DNA from: JAAYAO01 sp051133435
GTDB taxonomy: Bacteria > Actinomycetota > Actinomycetes > Propionibacteriales > Propionibacteriaceae
Assembly (NCBI RefSeq): GCF_051133435.1
Contig: NZ_JBPGNY010000005.1
Coordinates: forward strand, 124,001-188,000
Length of the DNA: 64,000 nucleotides
Reading direction: 5' to 3'
Below, piece by piece: positions 34,946 to 42,758 of this stretch; position 1 is the stretch's first letter; the number at the start of each line of letters is the position of its first letter. The notes beneath the pieces were generated by a model. It was given only the letters and a program-made list of their open reading frames with translations. It ran no database searches and had not been told where the DNA came from. The translations under genes and the position numbers were made by a program.

Positions 34946-35728
34946 ATGCGGGCCGAGGACTATCCCTATTTCGATGCACCCTTCTGTGCTTTCGCCCACC
35001 GTGGCGGGCCACTGCTGCCGGGCAATGTGGGACGGGAGAACAGTCTGCATGCCTTCGGGCAGGCCGTGGGGTTGGGCTACCGGTACCTGGAGACCGACGT
35101 CCATGTCACCGCCGATGGGGTGTTGATCGCCTTCCACGACGACCGGCTCGACCGGGCCACCGACGGCACCGGGTTGATCGCCGAGTTGCCGTGGTCGGAG
35201 GTACAGCAGGCCAGGATCGGCGGGCTGGAACCGATCCCCACCATGGACGAGGTGTTCGAGACCTTCCCCGACAGCCGGTTCAACATCGATCTCAAGGCCG
35301 CCGGTGCCGTGGCTCCGCTGGCCGACGCGATCGCGTCCCATCGCGCCCAGAACCGGGTGTGTGTCACTTCCTTCGGGCCCGACCGGTTGAACGCCTTCCG
35401 GCGCCGGATGGGTACCCAGGTGGCCACCGGAACGAGTCGCACCGAAGTGGCCTGGACCCGTTTCGTGCCGTTTCTCCCCCGCCTGCGTCCGGCACCCGGA
35501 GTGGTTCTGCAGGTGCCGGTGACCAGCACGATCGCCGGACGGGAGGTGCGGATCGTCACCCCGGGGTTCATTCGCACCGCGCACGACACCGGTCGTCAGG
35601 TGCATGTCTGGACGATCGACGAACCGCACCAGATGCACGCCCTGTTGGACATGGGCGTGGACGGGCTGATCAGCGACCGGATCGACGTGCTGCGCGAGGT
35701 ATTGGTCGAGCGCGGCCTGTGGTGGTGA
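34946..35728 (+). CDS. Glycerophosphodiester phosphodiesterase family protein
   Basis: GDPD TIM barrel of 260 residues that would hydrolyse glycerophosphodiesters to glycerol 3-phosphate and an alcohol. The catalytic start is FAHRGGPLLPGNVGRENSL, followed by LETDVHVTADGVLIAFHDDRLDRAT with the metal Glu/Asp and second His. There is no signal peptide, so it is cytoplasmic. CATACT lies six bases before the ATG, suggesting a leaderless start. In Mycobacterium a phosphatidylglycerophosphate synthase gene occupies this side of the DUF881 block; here it is replaced by GDPD. Confidence 0.93.
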   Translation: MRAEDYPYFDAPFCAFAHRGGPLLPGNVGRENSLHAFGQAVGLGYRYLETDVHVTADGVLIAFHDDRLDRATDGTGLIAELPWSEVQQARIGGLEPIPTMDEVFETFPDSRFNIDLKAAGAVAPLADAIASHRAQNRVCVTSFGPDRLNAFRRRMGTQVATGTSRTEVAWTRFVPFLPRLRPAPGVVLQVPVTSTIAGREVRIVTPGFIRTAHDTGRQVHVWTIDEPHQMHALLDMGVDGLISDRIDVLREVLVERGLWW

Positions 35729-35761
35729 CCCCGGCCCCGATCATCGCCCGGTGATGACGAA

Positions 35762-35787
35762 GGCCCGCCACCGGATGGTGACGGGCC
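35762..35787. terminator. Bidirectional hairpin between GDPD and rbpA
   Basis: GGCCCG (35762-35767) pairs with CGGGCC (35782-35787), then one C/A mismatch, then CACC with GGTG around a GGAT tetraloop. It lies between two convergent genes and could serve both. Confidence 0.6.
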
Positions 35788-35802
35788 CTGGTGTGTTGTG
35801 GG

Positions 35803-36150
35803 TCAGGCGGATCGGCTGAGTTGTCCCGAACGCAGCAACTCCAGGCGTTCTGCCAGCAACTCCTCCAGTTCGGTGACCGATCGGCGCTCGAGGAGCATGT
35901 CCCAGTGGGTTCGCACCGGCTTGACTTCCTTCTCCTCCGGCATCGAGCCATCAGTACGCCGGGCAACCACGCCGCACCGCGGGCATTCCCATTCGGTGGG
36001 CAAGGTGGCCTCTTCGGCAAACACCAAATCGAAGTGGTGCCCGTTGGTGCAGTCGAAACCAATCTCTCGACGGGCGGCGAATTCGATACCCGACTCGTCT
36101 TCGAAACTCTTGCTACCCAAGCCCGCTCCGCGCAGTGTTCGCTCAGCCAT
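35803..36150 (-). CDS. rbpA: RNA polymerase-binding protein RbpA
   Basis: Actinobacterial transcription activator of 115 residues that binds sigma A-type factors and stabilises open complexes. The N-terminal tail with RGAGLGSKSFE, the core FDCTNGHHFDLVFAEEATLP, the WECPRCG zinc-like knuckle and the C-terminal sigma-interacting helix (KPVRTHWDMLLERRS) are all present. GGGGGAG precedes the ATG. Confidence 0.97.
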   Translation of the reverse strand: MAERTLRGAGLGSKSFEDESGIEFAARREIGFDCTNGHHFDLVFAEEATLPTEWECPRCGVVARRTDGSMPEEKEVKPVRTHWDMLLERRSVTELEELLAERLELLRSGQLSRSA

Positions 36151-36209
36151 ATTCTCCCCCTCGCAGGTGATCTAGCGGTACAACGTGGAGCAACCTGTAT
36201 TTGTTCCCG

Positions 36210-36752
36210 TCAGGGAAGCAACTGCCCCACCACGACGCCCTCGTCGTTCTCGTCAGGCTTCTTCGTCTCGGCTTTCTCGGCCTCCCCGGGAATCACCCCG
36301 GAGCGGATCCGGTCCTCGGCCATCTGGCGGGCCATCTTCGCCCCGATCACCCGACGCACCAGGCTGCGGGTGAACGGGATCAGCAGTACCAGACCCAGCA
36401 GGTCCGACAGCAGTCCGGGTACCAGCAGGGCCAGCCCGCCGATCACCACCAGGGAGCCGTCGACCAACTCCCGGCTGGGCATCCGGCCCTCGCGCAGGGC
36501 TTCCAGCAGCGAGCGCCAGGCCTTGGATCCTTCCCGCAGCACCAGCACCAGGCCCAGAATGCTGGTGAGCAGCACCACCCCGATGGTGGCCAGCACACCG
36601 ATCTGACGGCCGACGGTCGACAGGGCCCACGCCTCGGTCAACGGCACCAGGATCAGCACTGCCACGATCAGGCTGCGCAGCGCCCATCGTCGGGGGGTCG
36701 GAGCGGCTCCGATCTGTACTCGCGGGCTCGGGTGGGTGGGGTCGGCGGACAT
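36210..36752 (-). CDS. FxsA family membrane protein
   Basis: A 180-residue membrane protein with three or four helices: LRSLIVAVLILVPLTEAWAL, IGVLATIGVVLLTSILGLVLVL, and LVVIGGLALLVPGLLSDLLG. The PGLLSDLLGLVLLIP motif is characteristic of FxsA, named for suppressing F-plasmid exclusion of phage T7. A charged tail follows. AGGAG is five bases before ATG 36752; a GTG just upstream is the alternative. Confidence 0.9.
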   Translation of the reverse strand: MSADPTHPSPRVQIGAAPTPRRWALRSLIVAVLILVPLTEAWALSTVGRQIGVLATIGVVLLTSILGLVLVLREGSKAWRSLLEALREGRMPSRELVDGSLVVIGGLALLVPGLLSDLLGLVLLIPFTRSLVRRVIGAKMARQMAEDRIRSGVIPGEAEKAETKKPDENDEGVVVGQLLP

Positions 36753-36853
36753 CACTGCTCCTGTGCCGGGAAACGAGAATCAATCAATCCTGCCACCTGC
36801 CGGGGCCCCGGCGAAGGGACGTGACCGGATTACCGGGGATTCTTGGACGATCC

Positions 36854-37663
36854 TCAGTCGCGGCCTTGGGTGAGGCCCTTGCGACGCACCCGTCCGGCCA
36901 ACCGGCGCAGTTGGCCGAGCCGGTGATCGATTCCCCACAGGGTGGTGCGGATCAGGGCCTCGATCACGATCGAGCGGCTCATCTTGGAGTCGCCGCGTTC
37001 GCGTTCGACGAAGGTGATCGGCACCTCGTCGACCCGGCAGCCGGCCTTCAGCGCCCGCCAGGTCAGATCGACCTGGAAGCAGTAGCCGGCCGAGGCGACC
37101 TCGTCGAGGTTGATCGCCCGCAGGGTTTCGGCCTTGAAGGCGTTGAACCCGCCGGTGGCGTCCTTGATCGGAATGCCCAGCATCAGTTGGGTCCAGAAGT
37201 TGCCGCCCTTGGACAACAGCTCACGCGACTTGGGCCAGTTCACGATCCGCCCGCCCCGCACCCAGCGCGAGCCCTTGACCATGTCGGCGCCGTTGGCCAA
37301 CGCATCGAGCAGGCGGTGCAGCTCCTCGGGCTGGTGCGATCCGTCGGCATCGTGTTCGACCAGCACGTCGTAGCCGTGATCCAGGCCCCAGTGGAAGCTG
37401 TCCAGATAGGCCGCCCCCAGCCCTTCCTTGCCGCGACGGTGGTTCACGTGCACGTGGTCGTCGTCGGCGGCGAGCCGGTCGGCGATCGCGCCGGTGCCGT
37501 CGGGCGAGTTGTCATCGGCGATCAGCACGTGCACCTCGGGTTCGGCCTTGCGGATCCGACCGACGATCGATTCGATGTTCTGAGCCTCGTTGTAGGTGGG
37601 GATCACCACCAGCACCCGGCCCACGCCGTTGTCGGAGGAATCGGCGAACTCTGCACTACTCAC
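36854..37663 (-). CDS. ppm1: Polyprenol monophosphomannose synthase
   Basis: GT2 glycosyltransferase of 269 residues that makes polyprenyl-phosphomannose for lipoglycans and protein mannosylation. GDP-mannose site: VLVVIPTYNEAQNIESIV, IADDNSPDGTGAIADRL and VEHDADGSHQPEEL. No C-terminal membrane domain. The ATG overlaps the stop of lnt by four bases. In M. tuberculosis the Lnt and Ppm parts are one polypeptide (Ppm1); here they are two coupled genes. Confidence 0.93.
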   Translation of the reverse strand: MSSAEFADSSDNGVGRVLVVIPTYNEAQNIESIVGRIRKAEPEVHVLIADDNSPDGTGAIADRLAADDDHVHVNHRRGKEGLGAAYLDSFHWGLDHGYDVLVEHDADGSHQPEELHRLLDALANGADMVKGSRWVRGGRIVNWPKSRELLSKGGNFWTQLMLGIPIKDATGGFNAFKAETLRAINLDEVASAGYCFQVDLTWRALKAGCRVDEVPITFVERERGDSKMSRSIVIEALIRTTLWGIDHRLGQLRRLAGRVRRKGLTQGRD

Positions 37664-39273
37664 TGTTCTTCCTTCGTTTCTGGATTGGTTCCATCATGCT
37701 CTCCGGCCGCAACCGTCCGTACCCGGGGTCGAATCACCAGGGCCACCAGGGTGGCTCCGAGACCGAGCAGCATCAGACCCATCGAGACCGGTCCGGCCAG
37801 CTTTCCGGCCGGGGTGCGCACCGGCCCACTGTGCAGTTCGTACACCCGGTGGTCGGCGGTGAACTCCTCGGTGCGGTCCAGAACCCGTCCGAGCGGGTCG
37901 ATCAGGCCCGAGACCCCCGAGGTGGTGCTGACCGCGATCTCGCGGCGTCCCTCCATCGCCCGGGCCCGGGTGATCGCGAACTGTTGCTCGATCTGGCCCG
38001 AGTAGCCGTACATCGAGTTGTTCGACTGCACCACCACGATGTCGGGGTCTCCGCCGAACATCGTCGCGACGGTGTCGTCGTAGGCGAGTTCGTAACACAG
38101 CACGTCGCCGACCAGGATCTGCCGGCCGTCGTTGAGTTGCCCGCTGATCAGGCCGGGTTCGGTGCCGGGAACCGACTGTTTGCCGACCGCGGCGAGCATC
38201 GGCACCAGGGGCAGAAAGACCTCGCGCATCGGGATCCACTCACCGAAGGGCACCAGGTCTTGTTTGTCGTAGCGGTCGACGATGCCGTCCTCGGGGTCCC
38301 ACCACAGCACGCTGGTTTGCCGTTCCCCCTCGCCGGGGCCGTCCATCACCGCACCGACCAGCACCGGCAGGCCGGAGACTTCGGTGGCGGCCTGCACCGA
38401 GGCCCGGGTACGGGCATCGCGGGTGGGGTCGGCGTCGGTGGAACTTTCCGGCCAGACCACCAGGTCGGGCATCGGCACCTGACCGGCGTGGGCCCGGGCC
38501 ATCAGCTTGGTGGTTTCGGCCAGGTGGTTGTTCGGCATCGACCGGGCCCGTCCCATCGCGTTGATGCCGACCCCGAAGACGTTGCCCTGCACCACCGCGA
38601 CGTTGACCCGTTCATCGCCCGGCGGCAGCCCGGGGGTCCAGACCCGCAGGCCCTGGCCGACCGCCAGCATCGCCACCAGGCCGACCGCGATGACCACGGC
38701 AAGTTTCGGACGGGCCGGCGCCCGGCGCACCAGCCACAGCAGCGTGGTGCCGGTGAGGGTGATCAGGAAACCGACTCCGGCGACCCCGAGCAGCGGTAAC
38801 CAGCCCCCGTAGGGTGATTCGACGCTGGTGAAGCCCAACCGCATCCAGGGAAACCCACCCCAGGGTTGGCGCGAGAACCAGAACTCACAGGCCGACCAGG
38901 CGGCGGCCAGCCATACCGGCCAGCCCGGCAGCCCCGGTCGGGCCGGGGTCTTGCCGATGGCAGCGCGGGGCTGGATTCGATTGACGGCCATTCCGAGCAG
39001 GGCGAAGAAGAGCGCTTCGAGACAGACCACCCCGATCAAGGCGGGTGCGGTGAACACCACGAGCCATTCGATGCCCAGCCCCCACAGCCCCGCTCCGTAC
39101 GCGAAGCCGGTGACCGCGGCCAGGGGCAGTCGTACCTGACTGGTCAGGGCTCCGAACAGGGCGACGGTGAAGGGCGCGAGAAACCACAGGCCATAGGGTT
39201 CGAAGGCGACCGCGGTGAGCACCCCGGCGGCCGCCGCAGCGAGAATCCGCAGCGGCCCGGGCAGCCCGATCAC
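37660..39273 (-). CDS. lnt: Apolipoprotein N-acyltransferase
   Basis: A 537-residue membrane enzyme that N-acylates the lipoprotein N-terminal cysteine. An N-terminal half with about six helices is followed by a nitrilase-type domain. The catalytic triad is Glu in LVVWPESSTD, Lys in YDKQDLVPFGEWIP, and Cys in VGDVLCYELAYDD. A C-terminal helix anchors the end. It overlaps the hotdog gene upstream and ppm1 downstream by four bases each. The window encodes three of its likely substrates (the lipoproteins at 13951, 22825 and 23796). Confidence 0.93.
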   Translation of the reverse strand: MIGLPGPLRILAAAAAGVLTAVAFEPYGLWFLAPFTVALFGALTSQVRLPLAAVTGFAYGAGLWGLGIEWLVVFTAPALIGVVCLEALFFALLGMAVNRIQPRAAIGKTPARPGLPGWPVWLAAAWSACEFWFSRQPWGGFPWMRLGFTSVESPYGGWLPLLGVAGVGFLITLTGTTLLWLVRRAPARPKLAVVIAVGLVAMLAVGQGLRVWTPGLPPGDERVNVAVVQGNVFGVGINAMGRARSMPNNHLAETTKLMARAHAGQVPMPDLVVWPESSTDADPTRDARTRASVQAATEVSGLPVLVGAVMDGPGEGERQTSVLWWDPEDGIVDRYDKQDLVPFGEWIPMREVFLPLVPMLAAVGKQSVPGTEPGLISGQLNDGRQILVGDVLCYELAYDDTVATMFGGDPDIVVVQSNNSMYGYSGQIEQQFAITRARAMEGRREIAVSTTSGVSGLIDPLGRVLDRTEEFTADHRVYELHSGPVRTPAGKLAGPVSMGLMLLGLGATLVALVIRPRVRTVAAGEHDGTNPETKEEQ

Positions 39274-39785
39274 TCGATTTCGGCGGCGGGGTCCATCGGC
39301 TCATCGCGCCGGCGGCGGCCCCAGCTGGGCCAACGCTCTCCCCCGTCGGACTGCGGCCAGTACTTCTTCTGACGCTCCACCGGCACCACCGCGGTACCGA
39401 TCGCGCGGGCCGCCACCAGCGGCTCGTCCAACACCTTCGCGGCGGTGCTGCGGATCTGCGGGTCGTCCTCCAGCCGGGCCCGACTGCGGCACAGCACCCG
39501 GGCCTCGAACTGCATCTCGCGGCTGGTGTTGCCGATCCGGATGAGCTTGCCCTCGATCTCCAGCACGTCGCCCGGATGCACCGGGGCGGTGAAATCGACC
39601 TCGGAGTAGCCGACGAACTGGCCCTCGTCACCATCGGTGCGAATGCAGATCTCGGCGGCGACCTGACCGAACAAGCCCATCAGGAAGGAGCCGTCAACCA
39701 TGCCACCGAGAAAAAAGGTGTCGCGGTGGCCGACATAACGTTTGTGGGTAACGGTCAATCCCGGCTGCAGCTCGGGGTTGGACAT
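39270..39785 (-). CDS. Hotdog-fold protein resembling 3-aminobutyryl-CoA ammonia-lyase
   Basis: A 171-residue hotdog protein. The stretch GMVDGSFLMGLFGQVAAEICIRTDGDEGQF, then VDFTAPVHPGDVLEIEG and GNTSREMQFEARV, resembles the 3-aminobutyryl-CoA ammonia-lyase (Kal) of lysine fermentation, and VLDEPLVAARAIGTAVVP also fits. No other lysine-fermentation gene is in the window, so activity on another acyl-CoA is possible. AGGAGGCGCC before ATG 39785 decides the start. It overlaps lnt by four bases. Confidence 0.78.
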   Translation of the reverse strand: MSNPELQPGLTVTHKRYVGHRDTFFLGGMVDGSFLMGLFGQVAAEICIRTDGDEGQFVGYSEVDFTAPVHPGDVLEIEGKLIRIGNTSREMQFEARVLCRSRARLEDDPQIRSTAAKVLDEPLVAARAIGTAVVPVERQKKYWPQSDGGERWPSWGRRRRDEPMDPAAEIE

Positions 39786-39909
39786 GGCGCCTCCTGACTG
39801 ATCCGACATCGGCACGGGCCCAGTCTAAACGGCTCCCCGAACGGCTCGTCGTAACCGGCCCCGATCGGCGGCTCTGTTGTGGATTGCCCGCACCTGCCAC
39901 GATGGGGCG

Positions 39910-40851
39910 GTGACTGAATCGCGGCTGATGCTTCTCGATACCGCATCCCTCTACTTTCGGGCCTTTCACGGGCTGCCCGACACACTGCGCTCCCCCGATG
40001 GCCGCCCGGTCAACGCGGTGCGCGGGCTGTTGGATTTCATCGCGCGGCTGGTCACCGATCATCGACCCACCCACCTGGCCTGTTGTTGGGACGACGATTG
40101 GCGACCTGCCTGGCGGGTGGCCTTGTTGGACTCCTACAAAACTCACCGGGTGGCCGCCGTGGCCGACGGCGCGGCCGTCGAGGAGGCGCCGGACGAGTTG
40201 GCGCCCCAGGTGCCGATGATCCGGGCCGTCCTCGACGCCCTGGGCCTGCCGATCGTGGGGGTGGCCGATCATGAGGCCGACGATGTGATCGGTTCACTGG
40301 CCCGACAGGTCTCGGCCACCGGCGCCGCGGCGGTCGATGTGGTGACCGGCGACCGGGACCTGTTCCAACTGGTGGACGATGCGGCCCGGGTGCGGGTCAT
40401 CTACGTGGGCCGGGGTATCAGCAAGGCCGAGTCGGTGGATCAGGCCTGGGTACGGCAGGCCTACGGCATCGAGGCGGGGGCCTACGTCGATTTCTCGGTG
40501 CTGCGCGGCGATCCCTCCGACGGTATTCCGGGGGTGCCCGGGATCGGGGTCAAGACCGCTGCGAAGTTGCTCACCGAGCACGGTTCCCTGGACGGCATTC
40601 TGGCCGCCGGCAGCAAACCCGACGGTGGCGTGGCCGCCGGGGTGCGCAGCAAACTGCATGCCGCGATCGACTACCTGGCGGTGGCCCCTCAGGTGGTGTC
40701 GGTGGTCGACGACCTGGACGTTCCGGAACTGGGCGAACTGGTGCTGCCGTCGGCGCCGGTGGATGACTCACGGTTCAACGAATTGGCATCCGAATACGGT
40801 CTGGGTGGTAGTGCGGATCGGGTACGAAAAGCACTTTTCGTAAATCACTGA
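39910..40851 (+). CDS. 5'-3' exonuclease (FEN-like)
   Basis: A 313-residue flap-endonuclease-type nuclease like the N-terminal domain of DNA polymerase I, but as a stand-alone protein. The metal-binding acidic residues are in LMLLDTASLYFRAFHG, VADHEADDVIGSL and DVVTGDRDLFQLVD. An H3TH segment GDPSDGIPGVPGIGVKTAAKLL binds DNA. The GTG start at 39910 has CACGAT six bases upstream and no clear Shine-Dalgarno sequence. It would process Okazaki fragments or repair flaps. Confidence 0.93.
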   Translation: MTESRLMLLDTASLYFRAFHGLPDTLRSPDGRPVNAVRGLLDFIARLVTDHRPTHLACCWDDDWRPAWRVALLDSYKTHRVAAVADGAAVEEAPDELAPQVPMIRAVLDALGLPIVGVADHEADDVIGSLARQVSATGAAAVDVVTGDRDLFQLVDDAARVRVIYVGRGISKAESVDQAWVRQAYGIEAGAYVDFSVLRGDPSDGIPGVPGIGVKTAAKLLTEHGSLDGILAAGSKPDGGVAAGVRSKLHAAIDYLAVAPQVVSVVDDLDVPELGELVLPSAPVDDSRFNELASEYGLGGSADRVRKALFVNH

Positions 40852-41010
40852 AGAAAAGCCAGGAAAACTACTCGACAGTAACCGAAAAGGCCGTTGGGAA
40901 GCGGATTTCATAGCCTTTCTCAATGGTAATTCTCGGCGTTTCCGGTCACAATGAGATAACGGTTGTCGAATATCCGGCAACCGCTTTCACTGAAACGGAG
41001 GTGATCGGCG

Positions 41011-41259
41011 ATGGAGAACTCGTTCATTGCATTCGCGGGTCGCCCGTGGGATGTCGCAGACGCCACGCACCCCTCTCGGTTCGTGGGTGAGTTCGCGACC
41101 TTCGACGACGCACTCGATGCTTATCCATCAGTGCGGTTCGTCGAGATGCCCACGCGTTCCGGCTGTCGCCGCTGGCGCGGCCAGGGCCCGCGGCCCGGCC
41201 TCATCGTGCAACTCGAGCAAGCCCATGCGGACGTGCACGAGTTGAGCAAAATCGCCTGA
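41011..41259 (+). CDS. Small protein of unknown function (82 aa)
   Basis: Not recognised. An 82-residue soluble protein opening with MENSFIAFAGRPWDVADA and containing FVGEFATFDDALDAYPSV and a basic SGCRRWRGQGPRP stretch. A near-perfect ribosome site GGAGGTGAT (40997-41005) lies six bases before the ATG, and a perfect 11-bp hairpin follows 29 nt after the stop. Both support a real gene. The upstream 160 bases (40852-41010) are noticeably AT-richer than the surroundings and probably hold its promoter. Confidence 0.65.
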   Translation: MENSFIAFAGRPWDVADATHPSRFVGEFATFDDALDAYPSVRFVEMPTRSGCRRWRGQGPRPGLIVQLEQAHADVHELSKIA

Positions 41260-41288
41260 CCGGTGGGGTCACGCACGACGAGAACGCC

Positions 41289-41315
41289 CCCGACCCGCGC
41301 ATCCCGCGGGTCGGG
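41289..41315. terminator. Perfect 11-bp hairpin after the 82-aa gene
   Basis: CCCGACCCGCG (41289-41299) pairs with CGCGGGTCGGG (41305-41315) around a five-base loop. There is no T-run. It separates the small gene from the promoter of the HNH leader. Confidence 0.55.
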
Positions 41316-41365
41316 TGATGCCCTGATGAAACCGGCGCGACACCGAATGGTCACGCAATAAACCC

Positions 41366-41395
41366 CTGACAACTGTGCGTGGCCTCCCTTACGCT
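41366..41395 (+). promoter_or_regulatory. Promoter of the HNH leader RNA
   Basis: CTGACA (41366-41371, one mismatch to the -35 consensus) and TACGCT (41390-41395) with an 18-base spacer. The predicted start is near 41402. It would drive a leader of about 240 nt ending in the intrinsic terminator at 41604-41640. Confidence 0.5.
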
Positions 41396-41401
41396 GACGC
41401 T

Positions 41402-41640
41402 GGCAGATTCACACTGGATGCCAAGCACCATTGCCGGGAGGAGGCCAGCATGTCGACGTGTGTGTTCGGTGCCCCCGTGGGCACGCTCGCCCAGCGCGGT
41501 GAGATGTGCGGTGGCCCACGTCCGGCAGTGTGGCGGCGCAGCGCGATCGACGGGTGTATAGCCGGTGACAGCGGCAGGAGTGTTCCTGTGCTGTCCGGTG
41601 GTGGCCGTCTCGCGTCCGTGCGAGGCGGCTTTCTTGTTTT
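41402..41640 (+). ncRNA. Candidate structured leader / attenuator RNA upstream of the HNH gene
   Basis: The 417-base gap before the HNH gene holds several strong RNA structures. First is GTGCCC/GGGCAC with a CCGT loop (41469-41484). Second is an 11-bp stem with a small internal loop, GACAGC-CAGGA pairing with TCCTG-GCTGTC (41567-41595). Third is the intrinsic terminator at 41604-41640. A strong ribosome site (GGGAGGAGG) before ATG 41450 opens a 76-codon frame that runs through the terminator and overlaps the HNH start as ATGA. Its product looks non-protein-like. The leader could be an attenuator with a coupled uORF, or an independent small RNA. I do not recognise it as a known riboswitch. Confidence 0.45.
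41604..41640 (+). terminator. Strong intrinsic terminator 37 nt before the HNH gene
   Basis: GCCGTCTCGC (41604-41613) pairs with GCGAGGCGGC (41620-41629) as ten pairs including one G-U, with a six-base loop. It is followed by TTTCTTGTTTT (41630-41640). This is the only hairpin with a clear U-tract that I noticed in the window, and it lies upstream rather than downstream of a gene. Confidence 0.75.
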
Positions 41641-41676
41641 CGGACCGGTTCGGAGCGGGCGTATCGGGGGTGGACG

Positions 41677-42141
41677 ATGAGCGCGGTCTTGGTGTTGAAC
41701 ACCGACAACACGGCATTGCACACGGTGACCCTGCAGCATGCCATCGGGATGTTGGTGCGTGAGGTGGCGATCGTGGAGCGGGCGCGTGAGGGCCTCAATC
41801 TCGGCCCCTATCCCTATCCCCTGGTGCTGCGGCTGGTGCGGTACGTCAAGACCGCCTTCATGTACACCCGGGCCCCGGGCTGGACCAAGCGCGGGGTGCT
41901 GCGGCGCGACCGGCACAGTTGCGCCTATTGCGGCGGCTCGGCCGGCACCGTCGACCACCTGCTGCCCCAATCACGTGGGGGTCGCAACACCTGGATGAAC
42001 ACGGTGGCCGCGTGCAGCCCCTGCAACACCCGCAAGGCCAACCGCACTCCCGATGAGGCGGGTATGCCGCTGCGGTTCAAGCCCTACCCGCCCAGCCGGG
42101 CACAACTGGCCCGCCTGGATCAGCGCGGCGAGAGCAGATAG
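41677..42141 (+). CDS. HNH endonuclease
   Basis: A 154-residue HNH nuclease of the common actinobacterial type that starts with a VLNTDNTALHTVTLQHAI-like segment. Zinc cysteines Cys82-xx-Cys85 (CAYC) and Cys113-xx-Cys116 (CSPC) frame the catalytic Asp93-His94 (TVDHLLPQSRGG) and Asn108. The biological role of this stand-alone family is not established. Its expression probably depends on readthrough of the terminator just upstream. It overlaps the convergent metW tail by 22 bases. Confidence 0.9.
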   Translation: MSAVLVLNTDNTALHTVTLQHAIGMLVREVAIVERAREGLNLGPYPYPLVLRLVRYVKTAFMYTRAPGWTKRGVLRRDRHSCAYCGGSAGTVDHLLPQSRGGRNTWMNTVAACSPCNTRKANRTPDEAGMPLRFKPYPPSRAQLARLDQRGESR

Positions 42142-42758
42142 ACCGCGTTCGCGGCGAGCAGGTTGGGGGCTCGTCGCGCACCGGGGTGGATCCGTCCGTC
42201 GGGGGCGAACAGGTCGCGCTGCTGAATGCTCAACCCCACCAACTCGAACAGGTCCTCCAGATCGGCCAGGGTGGACAGGTGAATGTTGGGGGTATCGAAC
42301 CAGGCGTAGGGCAGTTCCTTCGACATCGGCATTCGGCCACGCATCAGCACCCAGCGGTGCCGCCAGTAACCGAAGTTCGGCACCGACACCAGGCAACTGC
42401 GTCCGATCCGGGCCATCTCGCGCAGCACGGTGGCCGGAAAGCGGGTGGCCTGCAGCACCCGGCTGAGCACGACCACGTCGTAGGAGTTGTCACCGAACTG
42501 GTCGAGTTGTTCGTCGATGTCGAGTTCGATCAGCGGCACCCCACGGCGGATCGCCTTGACCACCGCGACCGGGTCGATCTCGACACCGGTGCCGGTGCAC
42601 TGCTTGTGCTCCATCAGGTGCTGCATCAACTTGCCCGGCCCACAGCCGAGGTCGAGAACGCGACTGCCGTCCGGGATCAGCCCGGCGACGTGCACCAGGT
42701 CACGGCGCAACGGCTTGTGGGCCGGCCGGGACTCCCCCGTGGTGGGCTGGGTACTCAT
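42120..42758 (-). CDS. metW: MetW, methionine biosynthesis methyltransferase-like protein
   Basis: SAM-methyltransferase fold of 212 residues: VLDLGCGPGKLMQHLMEH (about 36-53), VVVLSRVLQATRFP and SVPNFGYWRHR. MetW acts together with MetX in homoserine acylation in several bacteria. The ATG overlaps the metX stop by four bases. The frame remains open far upstream inside metX, but the MetW fold begins at MSTQPTTG. Confidence 0.93.
   Translation of the reverse strand: MSTQPTTGESRPAHKPLRRDLVHVAGLIPDGSRVLDLGCGPGKLMQHLMEHKQCTGTGVEIDPVAVVKAIRRGVPLIELDIDEQLDQFGDNSYDVVVLSRVLQATRFPATVLREMARIGRSCLVSVPNFGYWRHRWVLMRGRMPMSKELPYAWFDTPNIHLSTLADLEDLFELVGLSIQQRDLFAPDGRIHPGARRAPNLLAANAVYLLSPR

Noticed and set aside
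41402..41640. HEARO / omega RNA
   Set aside because: Those RNAs accompany IscB/IsrB proteins of about 350-500 residues with a bridge helix and RuvC parts. The 154-residue HNH protein here has neither.
41450..41680. 76-codon frame with a strong ribosome site upstream of the HNH gene
   Set aside because: Not listed as a gene because it runs through two stable hairpins and a U-tailed terminator and its product has no protein-like pattern. It is kept as a possible regulatory uORF in the leader entry.
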